A program made the position numbers and the translations under genes. The notes beneath the pieces are model-generated. The model searched no databases. It was given only the letters and a program-made list of their open reading frames with translations, and was not told where the DNA came from. Positions 28,939-38,076 of a DNA stretch of 64,000 bases are shown in pieces (positions within the stretch are counted from its first letter, which is position 1; every line of letters begins with the position of its first letter). Source of the DNA: Amycolatopsis nalaikhensis (GTDB taxonomy: Bacteria; Actinomycetota; Actinomycetes; Mycobacteriales; Pseudonocardiaceae); assembly GCF_030264295.1 (NCBI RefSeq), contig NZ_CP127173.1, forward strand, positions 6,207,501 through 6,271,500. The letters run 5' to 3'.

Positions 28939-30087
28939 GTGCCCGCTCCCGCAGTCCGCGACCAGCTCGCGCGCGCCCTCCGGACGACCGCCGGGCTCGC
29001 GTACGGCGCCGTGACCGCGCCCGCCGAGCTCGTCTTCGTCCTGTCCGGCGGACTCGCCCTCGCCGTCCCGCGCGCCCGGCCGCCGGTGTTCCGGGCCGCG
29101 CGGTGGTTCGCCGAGGTGGAACGCCGTCGCCTGGAAACCCTGCTGCGCAGCGAAAACGCCACCGACTACACAGGACGGCGCGCGTTCGAGTACCTGCTGC
29201 CGCGCTGCGTGGCCGGGCTGCTCGGCACCGGGATCTTCGGGCTGGTCCTGGCCGGTGCGCTCGGCGGCGTGGTGATCCTCGCCCAGCTCGCCGCCGGGCT
29301 GTCCCCGGGCGGTGAAGCACCCGCGGACTGGTCGGACTACGTCGTCGTGCTGCTGGCTGGGGTGCTCTTCGTCTTCCTGTGCGGCCAAGGGCTCGCGGGG
29401 GTCGCGAAGCTGGATCGCGGGCTCGCGCACCGGTTCCTGGGGCCGAGCGCGCAGGACCTGTTGCGGCGCCGGGTGTCCGAGCTGGCCACCAGCCGCGCCG
29501 AAGTAGTCGAGGCGGTCGACGGTGAGCGCCGCCGGATCGAGCGGGACCTGCACGACGGCGTCCAGCAGCGGCTCGTCGCGCTGGGCATGCTCCTCGGCCG
29601 CGCGCGCCGCGCGAAGGAGCCCGAGCACGCGTCGGAGTTGTTGCGCCAGGCGCACGAGGAGACGCAGCGGGCCTTGCACGACCTTCGCGAAGTCACCTGG
29701 CGGGTGTACCCGATCGCGCTCGACGAAGGCGGGCTGGCCACCGCGCTCGAAGCCCTCGCCGAGCGCACCGGCCTGCCCGTCGACCTGCGCTACGGCCTGG
29801 CCGCCCGTCCGCCGGCCGCGATCGAGACGGTCGCCTACTTCGTGGCCTCGGAAGCGGTCACCAACACGGTCAAGCACGCGGCCGCGACGCGGATCGGGAT
29901 CGACGTCGGCGCGGCGGCACGCGGGGTGCGCGTGACGATCACCGACGACGGGACGGGTGGCGCGGTCGCCGCGGGCGGCGGGCTTTCGGGGCTGCGCCGC
30001 CGGGTCGCGGCCGTCGACGGTGAGTTCACTGTGGACAGTCCGCCCGGCGGCCCGACCGTGGTGACGGCGGTGCTGCCGTGCGCGTGA
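28939..30087 (+). CDS. Membrane sensor histidine kinase (NarL/DesK type)
   Basis: 382 residues from GTG 28939; a TAGCCT box (28926-28931) sits about 7 bases upstream, so the mRNA may be leaderless. The N-terminal part has an extended region and two to three membrane helices (VLSGGLALAVP, LLGTGIFGLVLAGALGGVVILAQL, VVVLLAGVLFVFLCG). A HisKA_3 domain follows with the phosphorylated His in ERDLHDGVQQR (near residue 205), then an HATPase_c domain (ASEAVTNTVKHA; ITDDGTGG; GLSGLRRR). Its stop overlaps the response regulator by 10 bases. The signal sensed is unknown. Confidence 0.92.
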   Translation: MPAPAVRDQLARALRTTAGLAYGAVTAPAELVFVLSGGLALAVPRARPPVFRAARWFAEVERRRLETLLRSENATDYTGRRAFEYLLPRCVAGLLGTGIFGLVLAGALGGVVILAQLAAGLSPGGEAPADWSDYVVVLLAGVLFVFLCGQGLAGVAKLDRGLAHRFLGPSAQDLLRRRVSELATSRAEVVEAVDGERRRIERDLHDGVQQRLVALGMLLGRARRAKEPEHASELLRQAHEETQRALHDLREVTWRVYPIALDEGGLATALEALAERTGLPVDLRYGLAARPPAAIETVAYFVASEAVTNTVKHAAATRIGIDVGAAARGVRVTITDDGTGGAVAAGGGLSGLRRRVAAVDGEFTVDSPPGGPTVVTAVLPCA

Positions 30088-30722
30088 TCCTGGCCGAGGA
30101 CTCGACCCTGCTGCGGGAAGGCCTCGTGCGGCTGCTCGCCGAGGAGGGCCACGACGTCGTCGCGGCGGTCGGCGACGGCGACGCGCTGGTCTCGGCGACC
30201 GCGGCGTACCGGCCCGATGTCGTCGTCACCGACGTCCGGATGCCGCCGACGCACAGCGACGAGGGCCTGCGCGCGGCGCTCGAGATCCGGCGCCGCTGGC
30301 CGGAAACGGGTGTGCTCGTGCTGTCGCAGTACGTCGAGAAGCGGTACGCGGCCGAGCTGATCACCGGCGACGGCGAGCGCGTCGGCTACCTGCTGAAGGA
30401 CCGCGTGGTGCAGGTCGGCGAGTTCCTCGACGCGCTCGAGCGGGTCGGCGCGGGCGGGGCGGCGTTCGACCCCGAGGTGGTCCGGCGGCTGCTGGCCAGG
30501 ACCACCCACGCCGACCCGCTGGCGACGCTCACCGCCCGCGAGCGGGAAGTGCTGGAGAAGATGGCCGAGGGTCACACGAACGCGGGAATCGCGGGGCAGC
30601 TGTTCGTCTCGGCGAGCGCGGTCGAAAAGCACATCAACGCCATCTTCGACAAGCTCGGGCTGGCGCACTCGGCCGGCTACAGCCGCCGCGTGCTGGCGAT
30701 CCTGCGCTACCTCGGCTCGTGA
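30078..30722 (+). CDS. NarL/LuxR-family response regulator
   Basis: 214 residues from GTG 30078. The receiver domain has acidic residues in ILAEDSTLL, the phospho-acceptor Asp52 in VVVTDVRMPP and the conserved Lys in YLLKDRV. A LuxR-type HTH follows (LTAREREVLEKMAEGHTNAGIAGQLFVSASAVEKHINAIFDKLG). It is the cognate partner of the overlapping kinase gene. Confidence 0.94.
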   Translation: MRVILAEDSTLLREGLVRLLAEEGHDVVAAVGDGDALVSATAAYRPDVVVTDVRMPPTHSDEGLRAALEIRRRWPETGVLVLSQYVEKRYAAELITGDGERVGYLLKDRVVQVGEFLDALERVGAGGAAFDPEVVRRLLARTTHADPLATLTAREREVLEKMAEGHTNAGIAGQLFVSASAVEKHINAIFDKLGLAHSAGYSRRVLAILRYLGS

Positions 30723-30801
30723 ACCGGGCCGGGCGGGACTACTCCGGATAGAGTAACGCCACCGCGGCCGCCTCCCCGTGCGCCGCCCGGCTGGAGGTCG
30801 C

Positions 30802-31812
30802 GTGAACCCGGTGGTGCTCGCGTTCGCGGTGAGCGCGTTCTGCTTCGCGGTGTTCCTGGTCAGCTTCCTGCTCGACCGCCGCAAGCTCCGCAACGGCCTG
30901 TACCTGTTCTTCGCGCTGGCGTCCCTGGTCTTCGCTCTGCTGGTGCTGCTGGCGACGTTCTCCCCGACCGCGGCGGCCCTCGCCGGGCTGGCGCTGCTCG
31001 CGCTGGTCCCGCTCACCGTCGCGGTGCTGGCGGTCTTCCTGATCTGCAACGGCATCACCATGCTCCGCCGCGAAGGCCGCCGCCTGGCGAACCTGCTGTC
31101 CCTGCTCGCCGGGGCCGGGATCGTGGCCCTCATCGCGTTCAACGCGCTCGTGACGCGGATCGGGTGGACGCCGCTGGACGTCGTCCGGAGCTGCGTCAAC
31201 GGGATCCTCGCGTACGTCTCGTTCCTGTTCGTCTGCTTCCTGCTGTATTCGGTGGTCTACGGGCGCATTCGCGGCCGCAAGGACGTCGACTTCGTGGTGG
31301 TCCTCGGTTCCGGCCTCCTCGGGGGCACGAAGGTGCCGCCGCTGCTGGCCGGGCGGCTCGACCGCGGGCGGCGGGTGCTCGACGCCCAGCGCGCGAAGGG
31401 CCGCGACACGCTGCTGGTCACCTCCGGCGGGCAGGGACCGGGCGAGGACGTGCCGGAGTCGCGGGCGATGGCGGACTACCTGCTCGAGCGCGGCGTGCCC
31501 GCGGACCGGATCGTGCGGGAGGAGCGGTCGCGGACGACGTTCGAGAACCTCACGTTCAGCGCGGAGCTCATGCGGGAGCGGCGGCCCGGCTACCGCTGCG
31601 TCGTCGTCACCAACAACTTCCACGTCCTGCGCGCGGCGGTGCTCGCCCGCAAGGCGAAGGTCGACGGCCAGGTGATCGGGGCGCCGACGGCGTGGTACTT
31701 CTGGCCGAGCGCGACGATCCGCGAGTTTGTCGCGGTGGTCGTGGACCACCGGGTGGCGAACGGCGTCGTGGGCGGGCTGATCGTCCTGGCGAACGTGCTT
31801 CGCGTGCTCTGA
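30802..31812 (+). CDS. YdcF/DUF218-family membrane protein
   Basis: 336 residues from GTG 30802 (GGAGG at 30793-30797). About five membrane helices occupy residues 1-150. A cytosolic or extracytosolic DUF218 domain follows with VVVLGSGLLGG, LLVTSGGQGPGE, RIVREERSRTTFENL and VVTNNFHVLRA, the usual signature of this family. SanA/YdcF relatives are linked to envelope integrity, and the reaction is not established. It stands alone between the two-component pair and the GH3 gene. Confidence 0.85.
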   Translation: MNPVVLAFAVSAFCFAVFLVSFLLDRRKLRNGLYLFFALASLVFALLVLLATFSPTAAALAGLALLALVPLTVAVLAVFLICNGITMLRREGRRLANLLSLLAGAGIVALIAFNALVTRIGWTPLDVVRSCVNGILAYVSFLFVCFLLYSVVYGRIRGRKDVDFVVVLGSGLLGGTKVPPLLAGRLDRGRRVLDAQRAKGRDTLLVTSGGQGPGEDVPESRAMADYLLERGVPADRIVREERSRTTFENLTFSAELMRERRPGYRCVVVTNNFHVLRAAVLARKAKVDGQVIGAPTAWYFWPSATIREFVAVVVDHRVANGVVGGLIVLANVLRVL

Positions 31813-31892
31813 CGGCGGTTTTGCCGTCGCGCGCGGGGGTGCCCCCTGTGCCTATCGTGGGCGGTCGATCTCTCTCTCGAAAGGTCCCCGCC

Positions 31893-34142
31893 ATGCACGA
31901 GCCCGAGAGTCACCCGAGCCCCGACGGCGTCAACCGGCGCAGCCTGCTCGCCGGAGTCGGCGGCCTGCTCACCGCCGGCGGCCTGCTCGCCCCGGCCGTC
32001 GCCGCCGCGGATCCCGTCGCCCGGCCCGAACACGATCCGCGCGTCGAAGCGCTGCTGGCGAAGATGACGCTCGCCGAGAAGCTCGGCCAGCTGCAGCTCG
32101 TCGGCGACGAAGCCACCGCGCGGACGGCGCTGGCCAACGGGCAGCTCGGCGGCGTGTTCTCCGTGGTGGGCGCGGCGAAGCTCAACGCGTTGCAGCGCAT
32201 CGCGGTCGAGCAGACGCGGCTGCGCATCCCGCTGATCTTCGGCCTCGACGTCATCCACGGCTACACCACGAACTTCCCGATCCCGCTGGCCCAGGGCGCG
32301 AGCTTCGACCCGGCCGTCGCGGCCACCGACGCGACGGTCTCGGCGAAGGAGGCCCGGCGCAGCGGCATCCACTGGACCTACGCGCCGATGATGGACGTCA
32401 CCCACGAGCCGCGCTGGGGCCGCATCGCCGAGGGCTACGGCGAAGACCCCTACCTGGCCACGAAGTTCGCGGTGGCGAAGGTGCGCGGCTACCAGGGCGA
32501 CGACTACTCGTCGCCGGACCGGCTCGCCGCGTGCGCCAAGCACTTCGTCGCCTACGGCGGCGCGGAAGGCGGCCGCGACTACAACACCGTCGACGTCTCC
32601 CTGCAGCGGCTGCACAATCTGTACCTGCCGCCGTTCAAGGCGAGCGTCGAAGCCGGGGTCGCGACCGTGATGGCCAGCTTCAACACGATCAGCGGCGTTC
32701 CCGCGCACGGCAACGGGTACGTCCTGCACGACGTCCTCAAGGGCACCTACGGCTTCCGCGGGTTCGTGGTCAGCGACTACACGGGGATCGAAGAGCTGAT
32801 CCTGCACGGCTTGGCCGGGGACGGCGCCGACGCGGCGGCGGCGGCGCTGCCCGCCGGTGTCGACATGGAGATGGTGAGCACGAACTACGTGCGGTTCGGG
32901 CAGCGGCTGCTGGCCGAGCGGCGGATCACCCGCGACCAGCTCGACGACGCCGTCCGCCGGATCCTGCTGGTCAAGGTCCGGCTGGGCCTTTTCGAGCGCC
33001 CGTACGTGGACGAGTCCGGCGAGGTGAAAGCGCCTTCTCCGGCCGCGCTGGCCGCGTCGCGCCAGGCGGCCGCGCGGTGCATGGTGCTGCTGAAGAACGA
33101 CGGGCCGGTGCTGCCGCTGGCGAAGACGGTCGGCGCGGTGGCCGTCGTCGGCCCGCTCGGCGCGGCGACCTACGACCTCAACGGCACGTGGTCGGGCCTC
33201 GGCACGGGTGCGTCGACGACCCCGCCGGTGACGGTGGTCGACGGGATCAAGGCCGCGGCGCCCGGCGCGCGCGTGACGTACACGCCGGGGTGCACTGTGG
33301 ACGGTCCGGACACGAGCGGGTTCGCGGCCGCGCGGGACGCCGCCCGCGCCGCCGACGTGACGGTCGTCGTGGTCGGCGAAACGGCCGCGATGAGCGGCGA
33401 AGCGGCGGCGCGCAGCACCATCGACCTGCCCGGCGTCCAGCAGGGGCTGGTGGCGGCGATCAAGGAGACGGGCAAGCCGTTCGTGGTGGTGCTGGTCAAC
33501 GGCAGGCCGCTGACGATCCCGTACCTGCACGACAACGCGCCCGCGATCCTGGAGGCGTGGGCACCGGGGGTGCAGGGCGGGCACGCGGTGGCGGACGTCC
33601 TGTTCGGCGCGGTGAACCCGGGCGGCAAGCTGCCGGTGAGCTTCCCGCGCGCGGTGGGCCAGATCCCGATCTACTACAACCACGAGAACACCGGACGGCC
33701 CGCGGACCCGGCGAACAAGTACACGTCGAAGTACCTGGACCTGGAGTCGGGCCCGCTGTACGAGTTCGGCCACGGCCTGTCGTACACGACGTTCAGCGTC
33801 GAGAACCTGCGGCTTTCGGACACACGGCTGCCCGCCCGCGGAGGCCGGATCCAGGTGAGTGCCCGGGTGACGAACACGGGCGGCCGGGCGGGCGACGAGG
33901 TGGTCCAGCTGTACGTGCGGGATCCGGTGGCGACGATCGTCCAGCCGGTCCGGCGGCTGCGGGGCTTCCAGCGGGTGACGTTGGAAGCGGGCGCGTCGAC
34001 CACGGTGTCGTTCACGTTGACGCCCGAGGATGTGGGCTTCTACGACAACAGCGCCCGGTTCCGGGTCGAGCCGGGGAAGATCGAGGTCTACGTGGGCACG
34101 AGCTCGGCGGCGACACTTTCGGCGAGCTTCACGGTGGTCTGA
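31893..34142 (+). CDS. Secreted beta-glucosidase, GH3 (BglX-like)
   Basis: 749 residues. ATG 31893 opens a Tat signal (NRRSLLAGVGG, hydrophobic core, AVAAA), so it is exported folded. The GH3 N-terminal barrel shows EKLGQLQLVGDE, PLIFGLDVIHGY, EPRWGRIAEGYGEDPYL, ACAKHFVAYG and the nucleophile Asp in GFVVSDYTGI (near residue 293). The sandwich domain has VLLKNDGPVLPL and AWAPGVQGGHAVADVLFG, and a fibronectin-III-like domain closes the protein. It cleaves terminal beta-glucosyl residues from oligosaccharides and fits with the GH2 enzyme upstream in polysaccharide use, although the genes are not one operon. Confidence 0.93.
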   Translation: MHEPESHPSPDGVNRRSLLAGVGGLLTAGGLLAPAVAAADPVARPEHDPRVEALLAKMTLAEKLGQLQLVGDEATARTALANGQLGGVFSVVGAAKLNALQRIAVEQTRLRIPLIFGLDVIHGYTTNFPIPLAQGASFDPAVAATDATVSAKEARRSGIHWTYAPMMDVTHEPRWGRIAEGYGEDPYLATKFAVAKVRGYQGDDYSSPDRLAACAKHFVAYGGAEGGRDYNTVDVSLQRLHNLYLPPFKASVEAGVATVMASFNTISGVPAHGNGYVLHDVLKGTYGFRGFVVSDYTGIEELILHGLAGDGADAAAAALPAGVDMEMVSTNYVRFGQRLLAERRITRDQLDDAVRRILLVKVRLGLFERPYVDESGEVKAPSPAALAASRQAAARCMVLLKNDGPVLPLAKTVGAVAVVGPLGAATYDLNGTWSGLGTGASTTPPVTVVDGIKAAAPGARVTYTPGCTVDGPDTSGFAAARDAARAADVTVVVVGETAAMSGEAAARSTIDLPGVQQGLVAAIKETGKPFVVVLVNGRPLTIPYLHDNAPAILEAWAPGVQGGHAVADVLFGAVNPGGKLPVSFPRAVGQIPIYYNHENTGRPADPANKYTSKYLDLESGPLYEFGHGLSYTTFSVENLRLSDTRLPARGGRIQVSARVTNTGGRAGDEVVQLYVRDPVATIVQPVRRLRGFQRVTLEAGASTTVSFTLTPEDVGFYDNSARFRVEPGKIEVYVGTSSAATLSASFTVV

Positions 34143-34255
34143 AGCTCGGATCCGCAGGCCGGGGTGCGGCGAGCGTGTCTCGCCGTACCCCGATCCGCCC
34201 CTCCCGCGCGCGGCATCCGCGACCGCCGCACCCGGCCGTGTCAGACTTCGCGGCG

Positions 34256-37200
34256 ATGGACACCGCCGATCAGCTCGCCGACCTGCTCGAATGTGAGCAC
34301 CGCAGCGTCTTGACCCAGGCGTTCGCCGCCGGGCTGCCCGGTGCGCCCCGGCCCGCTTCCGACCTCGGTGACGACCGGCGCAAGCGGGCCGCGGCGGCGG
34401 CCGTGCTCGCCCGCCTCCGCCGGGACGGCCACGACGTCACCGAGATCCGGGACCCCGACGGCGCGGCCGAAGAAACCGCCGCCGCCTTGTGGACGGGTGC
34501 GCCCGTGGTCCACCGGGCCGTGCTGCAGGACGGCGAGTGCGCCGACTTCCTGATCAAGGACCCCGAAGGCCGCTACGAGGTCCACGACGTCACCCCGGCC
34601 CGGCAGGCGAAACCCGCCGCCGTCGTGCGGCTGATCGCCCACGCCGACGCGCTGCGCCGGGCCGGGTGGCCCGTCGGCCCGTCGGCGCACCTGCGGCTCG
34701 GCGACGGCAGCACCCGGACCCTGCGCGTCGAGGACTTCCGCCCGCTGGTCGAGCGCCTGCGGTCCCGGCTGCGCGACCGGCCGCCGCGGCTGCCCGCCCG
34801 GCTGTGGGCCGACGAACGCCCCGCCTGCGCCGGCTGCGGCTTCGCCCGGCACTGCGCGTCAGCCCGGGAGGCTGACCGTGACCTCTCGCTCGTCGCCGGG
34901 ATGCGCTCCGACCAGCGCCGGAAGCTGACCGCCGCAGGCCTCGGCTCGATCGACGCGCTGGCCGCGGCCGAACCCGGCGACCGGCCGCGCGACCTGTCGG
35001 TCACGTCGTTCTCCGCCCTGCGTGCGCAGGCCGCGCTGCAGGTCCGGCAGGACGCGACCGGCGAGGTCTCCTTCGAGATCGCCGACCCCGGTGCGCTGGC
35101 CGAGCTGCCCCCGCCCGCGCCCGGCGACGTCTTCTTCGACTTGGCGAGCGACCCGCACGCGCTCGCCGGCGAAGGGCTGGAGTTCCTCTTCGGCGCGGTG
35201 ACCGCCGACCGGCGGTTCACGCCCTTCTGGGCGCACAGCCGCACCCAGGAGAAGCGGGCCTTCGAGGAGTTCGCCGACTTCGCCGCCGCCCGCGTCGCCG
35301 AGCACCCCGGCTCGCACGTCTACCACTACGCGCCGAACGCCGTCGCCGCGATCAAGCGGCTCGCGGCGGTGCACGGGACCCGCGAGGAGACCGTCGACCA
35401 CCTGCTGCGCAGCGGCGCGGTCGTGGACCTGCACGCCGTGGTGCGCAAGGCGATGCGGGTCTCGCAGCGGTCCTACTCGATCCGGCACCTCGAGCCCCTC
35501 TACCAGCCCGGCACCCGCGAAGGCGACGCGAAACCGCTGGCCTCGGACGTCGAGGCGTACGAGGAGTACCTGGCGCTCGCGCGGTCCGGCGAGCCCGAAC
35601 GCGCCGAAGAAGCCCTGCGCGGCATCGGCGAGAACACCGAGTACGACTGCGTTTCCGCACTGCGGCTGTTCGAGTTCCTGCACCAGGTCCGCGCCGACGC
35701 CGGGATCGACCTGCCGGAGCCCGTCGAGGAGTCGCCCGAGGACGCGTTGCTGCGCGCGGCCGAGGAGGACGTCGCCGCCGAGCGCCGGGCCGAACGCGCC
35801 GCGCAGCTGGCCGCGCTGGTCGACCCGCTGCTCGACGGGCTGCCGGACGACCCGGCCGAGTTCACCGCCGACGAGCGGGCCCGCGCGCTGCTGGCCGCGT
35901 CGGTCGGCTACCACCGCCGCGAGACGAACCCCGCGTGGTGGGAGTACTTCCGGCGCCTGGCCGCGCCGCTCGGCGACCTCGAGGTCGACACCGCGTGCGC
36001 CGTGCCGGTCGCGCTGGACGCGGGGGAGTGGGTGCCCCCGGCCGGGCGGCAGCGCACGGCGAAGCGGACGCTGGTCGTCGCGTGCGACCCGGACCGGCCG
36101 CACCCGTTCGCCCCGGGCGACGACGTGCGGCTGCGCTACGGCGACACCGCCCGCGACGCGAAGGTCGTCGCCGCGTCGGCCATCGAACTCACGCTGGAGG
36201 AGAGCAGCCCGCCGGACGCCACCACGACCGACCGGCCCACGGCGGTGCTGCCCGGCAGCCCGGTGCGGCCGTCGCCGAAGGACGACGCCGTCGCCGACCT
36301 CGCCCGCCTGGTCGTCGACGCGCTCCCGGAGCTGCCCCGCCACCCCGGCGTCGACCTGCTCCGCCGGACCCCGCCGCGGCTGCGCGGGGGCGTCCCGCTG
36401 CCGGAGCCGGGGGACGACCTGGTCGCGACGGTGATCGAGGCGGTCGACGCGCTCGACGGCTCGGCGCTCGCCGTGCAGGGGCCGCCGGGCGCGGGGAAGA
36501 CCTACCTCGCCGGGAAGCTGATCGCCCACCTGGTGCGGGCCGGCCGGACCGTCGCGGTGACGTCCACCAGCCACAAGGCGGTGGAGAACGTGCTGAGCGC
36601 GGCGAAGAAGAGCGCGCCGGAGCTGCCGTGCGCCAAGCGGGCCAAGAAGACCCCGGACCCGGCGGCGCCGTGGGAGCAGCCGAAGAGCAACCCGGCGCTG
36701 GTGAAGTGGCGCGAAGAGCACGACACGGGGCACCTGGTCGGTGGCACGGCGTGGACGTTCGCCAACGCGGCGATCCGCGAAGAGCCGTTCGACCTGCTGA
36801 TCATCGACGAGGCGGGCCAGTTCGCCCTGGCCGACGCGCTGGCGGTGTCGATGTGCGCGAAGAACGTGCTGCTGCTGGGCGACCCGCAGCAGCTGCCGCA
36901 GGTGGTGCAGGGCACGCACCCGGCGGGCGCGGAGGCGTCGGCCCTGGGGCACCTGATCGGCGACACCGACATCATGCCCGCGTCGCTCGGCTACTTCCTC
37001 GACGAGACCCGGCGGATGCACCCGGCGGTGTGCGAGCCGGTGTCCCAGTTGTCGTACGCGGGGCAGCTGCACGCCCACCCGAGCGCGGCCGAGCGGAGCC
37101 TGGAAGGCGTCGCGGCGGGGCTGTACGTGGCCGAAGTCGACCACGAGGGCAACACGACCCGCTCGGTGGAGGAAGCGGCCGAGGTGGTCGGCATCGTGGC

Positions 37201-37606
37201 GTCGCTGCACGGTCGCATGTGGACGGACCACGCGCCGCCCCGGCCCCTCGGCGACGGCGACATCCTCGTGGTCGCGCCGTACAACCTGCAGGCCAGGACG
37301 GTGACCAGGGCACTGGACGAAGCCGGGTACCCGGGGATCAGGGTGGGCACGGTCGACCGGTTCCAGGGCCAGGAGGCCCCGGTGGTGATCACGACGATGA
37401 CGTCGTCGTCGGCGGTCGACCTGCCGCGGGGGCTGGACTTCCTGCTGTCCCGCAACCGGCTCAACGTCGCGCTCTCGCGGGCACAGGCGCTGGCGATCGT
37501 GGTGTGCTCGCCCCGCCTGGTCGAGGCCGACATCCGCACGGTCGAGGAGCTGCGGCTGGTGGCCGGGATGCTGGGCCTGCTGGCGGAGGCGAAGCCCTGG
37601 GAGTGA
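34256..37606 (+). CDS. TM0106-type RecB-like nuclease fused to UPF1-like SF1 helicase
   Basis: 1116 residues. The N-terminal part is a RecB-like nuclease with an iron-sulfur cysteine set: one Cys in LLECEHRSVL and three in CAGCGFARHC (near residue 195). A RNase-H-like middle region follows (FFDLASDPHAL; HVYHYAPNAVAAIKRL). The C-terminal helicase has Walker A GPPGAGKT (near 741), TSTSHKAVENVL, DEAGQFALADAL, GDPQQLPQV, VDRFQGQEAPVVI and a final NRLNVALSRAQ motif. Together they suggest end-processing of DNA or RNA coupled to unwinding; the cellular role of the family is not established. The gene stands alone, possibly near-leaderless. Confidence 0.88.
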   Translation: MDTADQLADLLECEHRSVLTQAFAAGLPGAPRPASDLGDDRRKRAAAAAVLARLRRDGHDVTEIRDPDGAAEETAAALWTGAPVVHRAVLQDGECADFLIKDPEGRYEVHDVTPARQAKPAAVVRLIAHADALRRAGWPVGPSAHLRLGDGSTRTLRVEDFRPLVERLRSRLRDRPPRLPARLWADERPACAGCGFARHCASAREADRDLSLVAGMRSDQRRKLTAAGLGSIDALAAAEPGDRPRDLSVTSFSALRAQAALQVRQDATGEVSFEIADPGALAELPPPAPGDVFFDLASDPHALAGEGLEFLFGAVTADRRFTPFWAHSRTQEKRAFEEFADFAAARVAEHPGSHVYHYAPNAVAAIKRLAAVHGTREETVDHLLRSGAVVDLHAVVRKAMRVSQRSYSIRHLEPLYQPGTREGDAKPLASDVEAYEEYLALARSGEPERAEEALRGIGENTEYDCVSALRLFEFLHQVRADAGIDLPEPVEESPEDALLRAAEEDVAAERRAERAAQLAALVDPLLDGLPDDPAEFTADERARALLAASVGYHRRETNPAWWEYFRRLAAPLGDLEVDTACAVPVALDAGEWVPPAGRQRTAKRTLVVACDPDRPHPFAPGDDVRLRYGDTARDAKVVAASAIELTLEESSPPDATTTDRPTAVLPGSPVRPSPKDDAVADLARLVVDALPELPRHPGVDLLRRTPPRLRGGVPLPEPGDDLVATVIEAVDALDGSALAVQGPPGAGKTYLAGKLIAHLVRAGRTVAVTSTSHKAVENVLSAAKKSAPELPCAKRAKKTPDPAAPWEQPKSNPALVKWREEHDTGHLVGGTAWTFANAAIREEPFDLLIIDEAGQFALADALAVSMCAKNVLLLGDPQQLPQVVQGTHPAGAEASALGHLIGDTDIMPASLGYFLDETRRMHPAVCEPVSQLSYAGQLHAHPSAAERSLEGVAAGLYVAEVDHEGNTTRSVEEAAEVVGIVASLHGRMWTDHAPPRPLGDGDILVVAPYNLQARTVTRALDEAGYPGIRVGTVDRFQGQEAPVVITTMTSSSAVDLPRGLDFLLSRNRLNVALSRAQALAIVVCSPRLVEADIRTVEELRLVAGMLGLLAEAKPWE

Positions 37607-37620
37607 CCTGGCTCACGCCC

Positions 37621-37647
37621 TGTCACACGGACCGGGCAACCGGTGTC
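37621..37647 (+). promoter_or_regulatory. ECF41 sigma-factor promoter
   Basis: TGTCACA (37621-37627) and TGTC (37644-37647) are separated by 16 bases. The published ECF41 consensus is TGTCACA-N16-CGTC, so only one base of the -10 differs. It lies 33 bases before the DoxX start, and the next gene encodes an ECF41 sigma factor, the typical arrangement for autoregulated target genes. Confidence 0.8.
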
Positions 37648-37679
37648 TTGAGGCCGAACTTCGAGAAGAGGAGAGGCTC

Positions 37680-38063
37680 ATGGACGTCGCACTGTGGATC
37701 GCGGCCGGACTGCTCGCGGCGGTCGCGTTGACCGGCGGGATCAGCAAGGCGTTCATGCCGAAGCAGAAGCTGGCGGCGGCGCCGGGCGGCGAGTGGACCG
37801 GCCGGGCGAGCGCCGGGTTCGTGAAGGCGCTCGGCGTGCTCGAGCTGCTGGCGGCGCTCGGGCTGGTGCTGCCGGCGGTGACCGGGATCGTGCCGGCGTT
37901 GGTCCCGGTCACGGCGATCTGCTGGGTGGCGCTGATGATCGGTGCGATGATCACCCACGCCCGCGACGGCGGGTACAAGTTCGTGGCGCTGAACCTGGCC
38001 TACCTGGCGGTGGCCGTCTTCATCGCCTGGGGCAGGCTCGGCCCGGCGTCGTTCACGGCTTGA
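37680..38063 (+). CDS. DoxX-family membrane protein
   Basis: 127 residues from ATG 37680 after GAGGAGAGG. Four membrane helices with the family segments GGISKAFMPKQKL, LGVLELLAALGLVLP and MIGAMITHARDGG. DoxX-like proteins are often the co-transcribed targets of ECF41 sigma factors; their biochemical role is unclear. The gene is preceded by an ECF41-type promoter and followed after 13 bases by the sigma factor gene. Confidence 0.9.
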   Translation: MDVALWIAAGLLAAVALTGGISKAFMPKQKLAAAPGGEWTGRASAGFVKALGVLELLAALGLVLPAVTGIVPALVPVTAICWVALMIGAMITHARDGGYKFVALNLAYLAVAVFIAWGRLGPASFTA

Positions 38064-38076
38064 GAGGGAGAAACCG

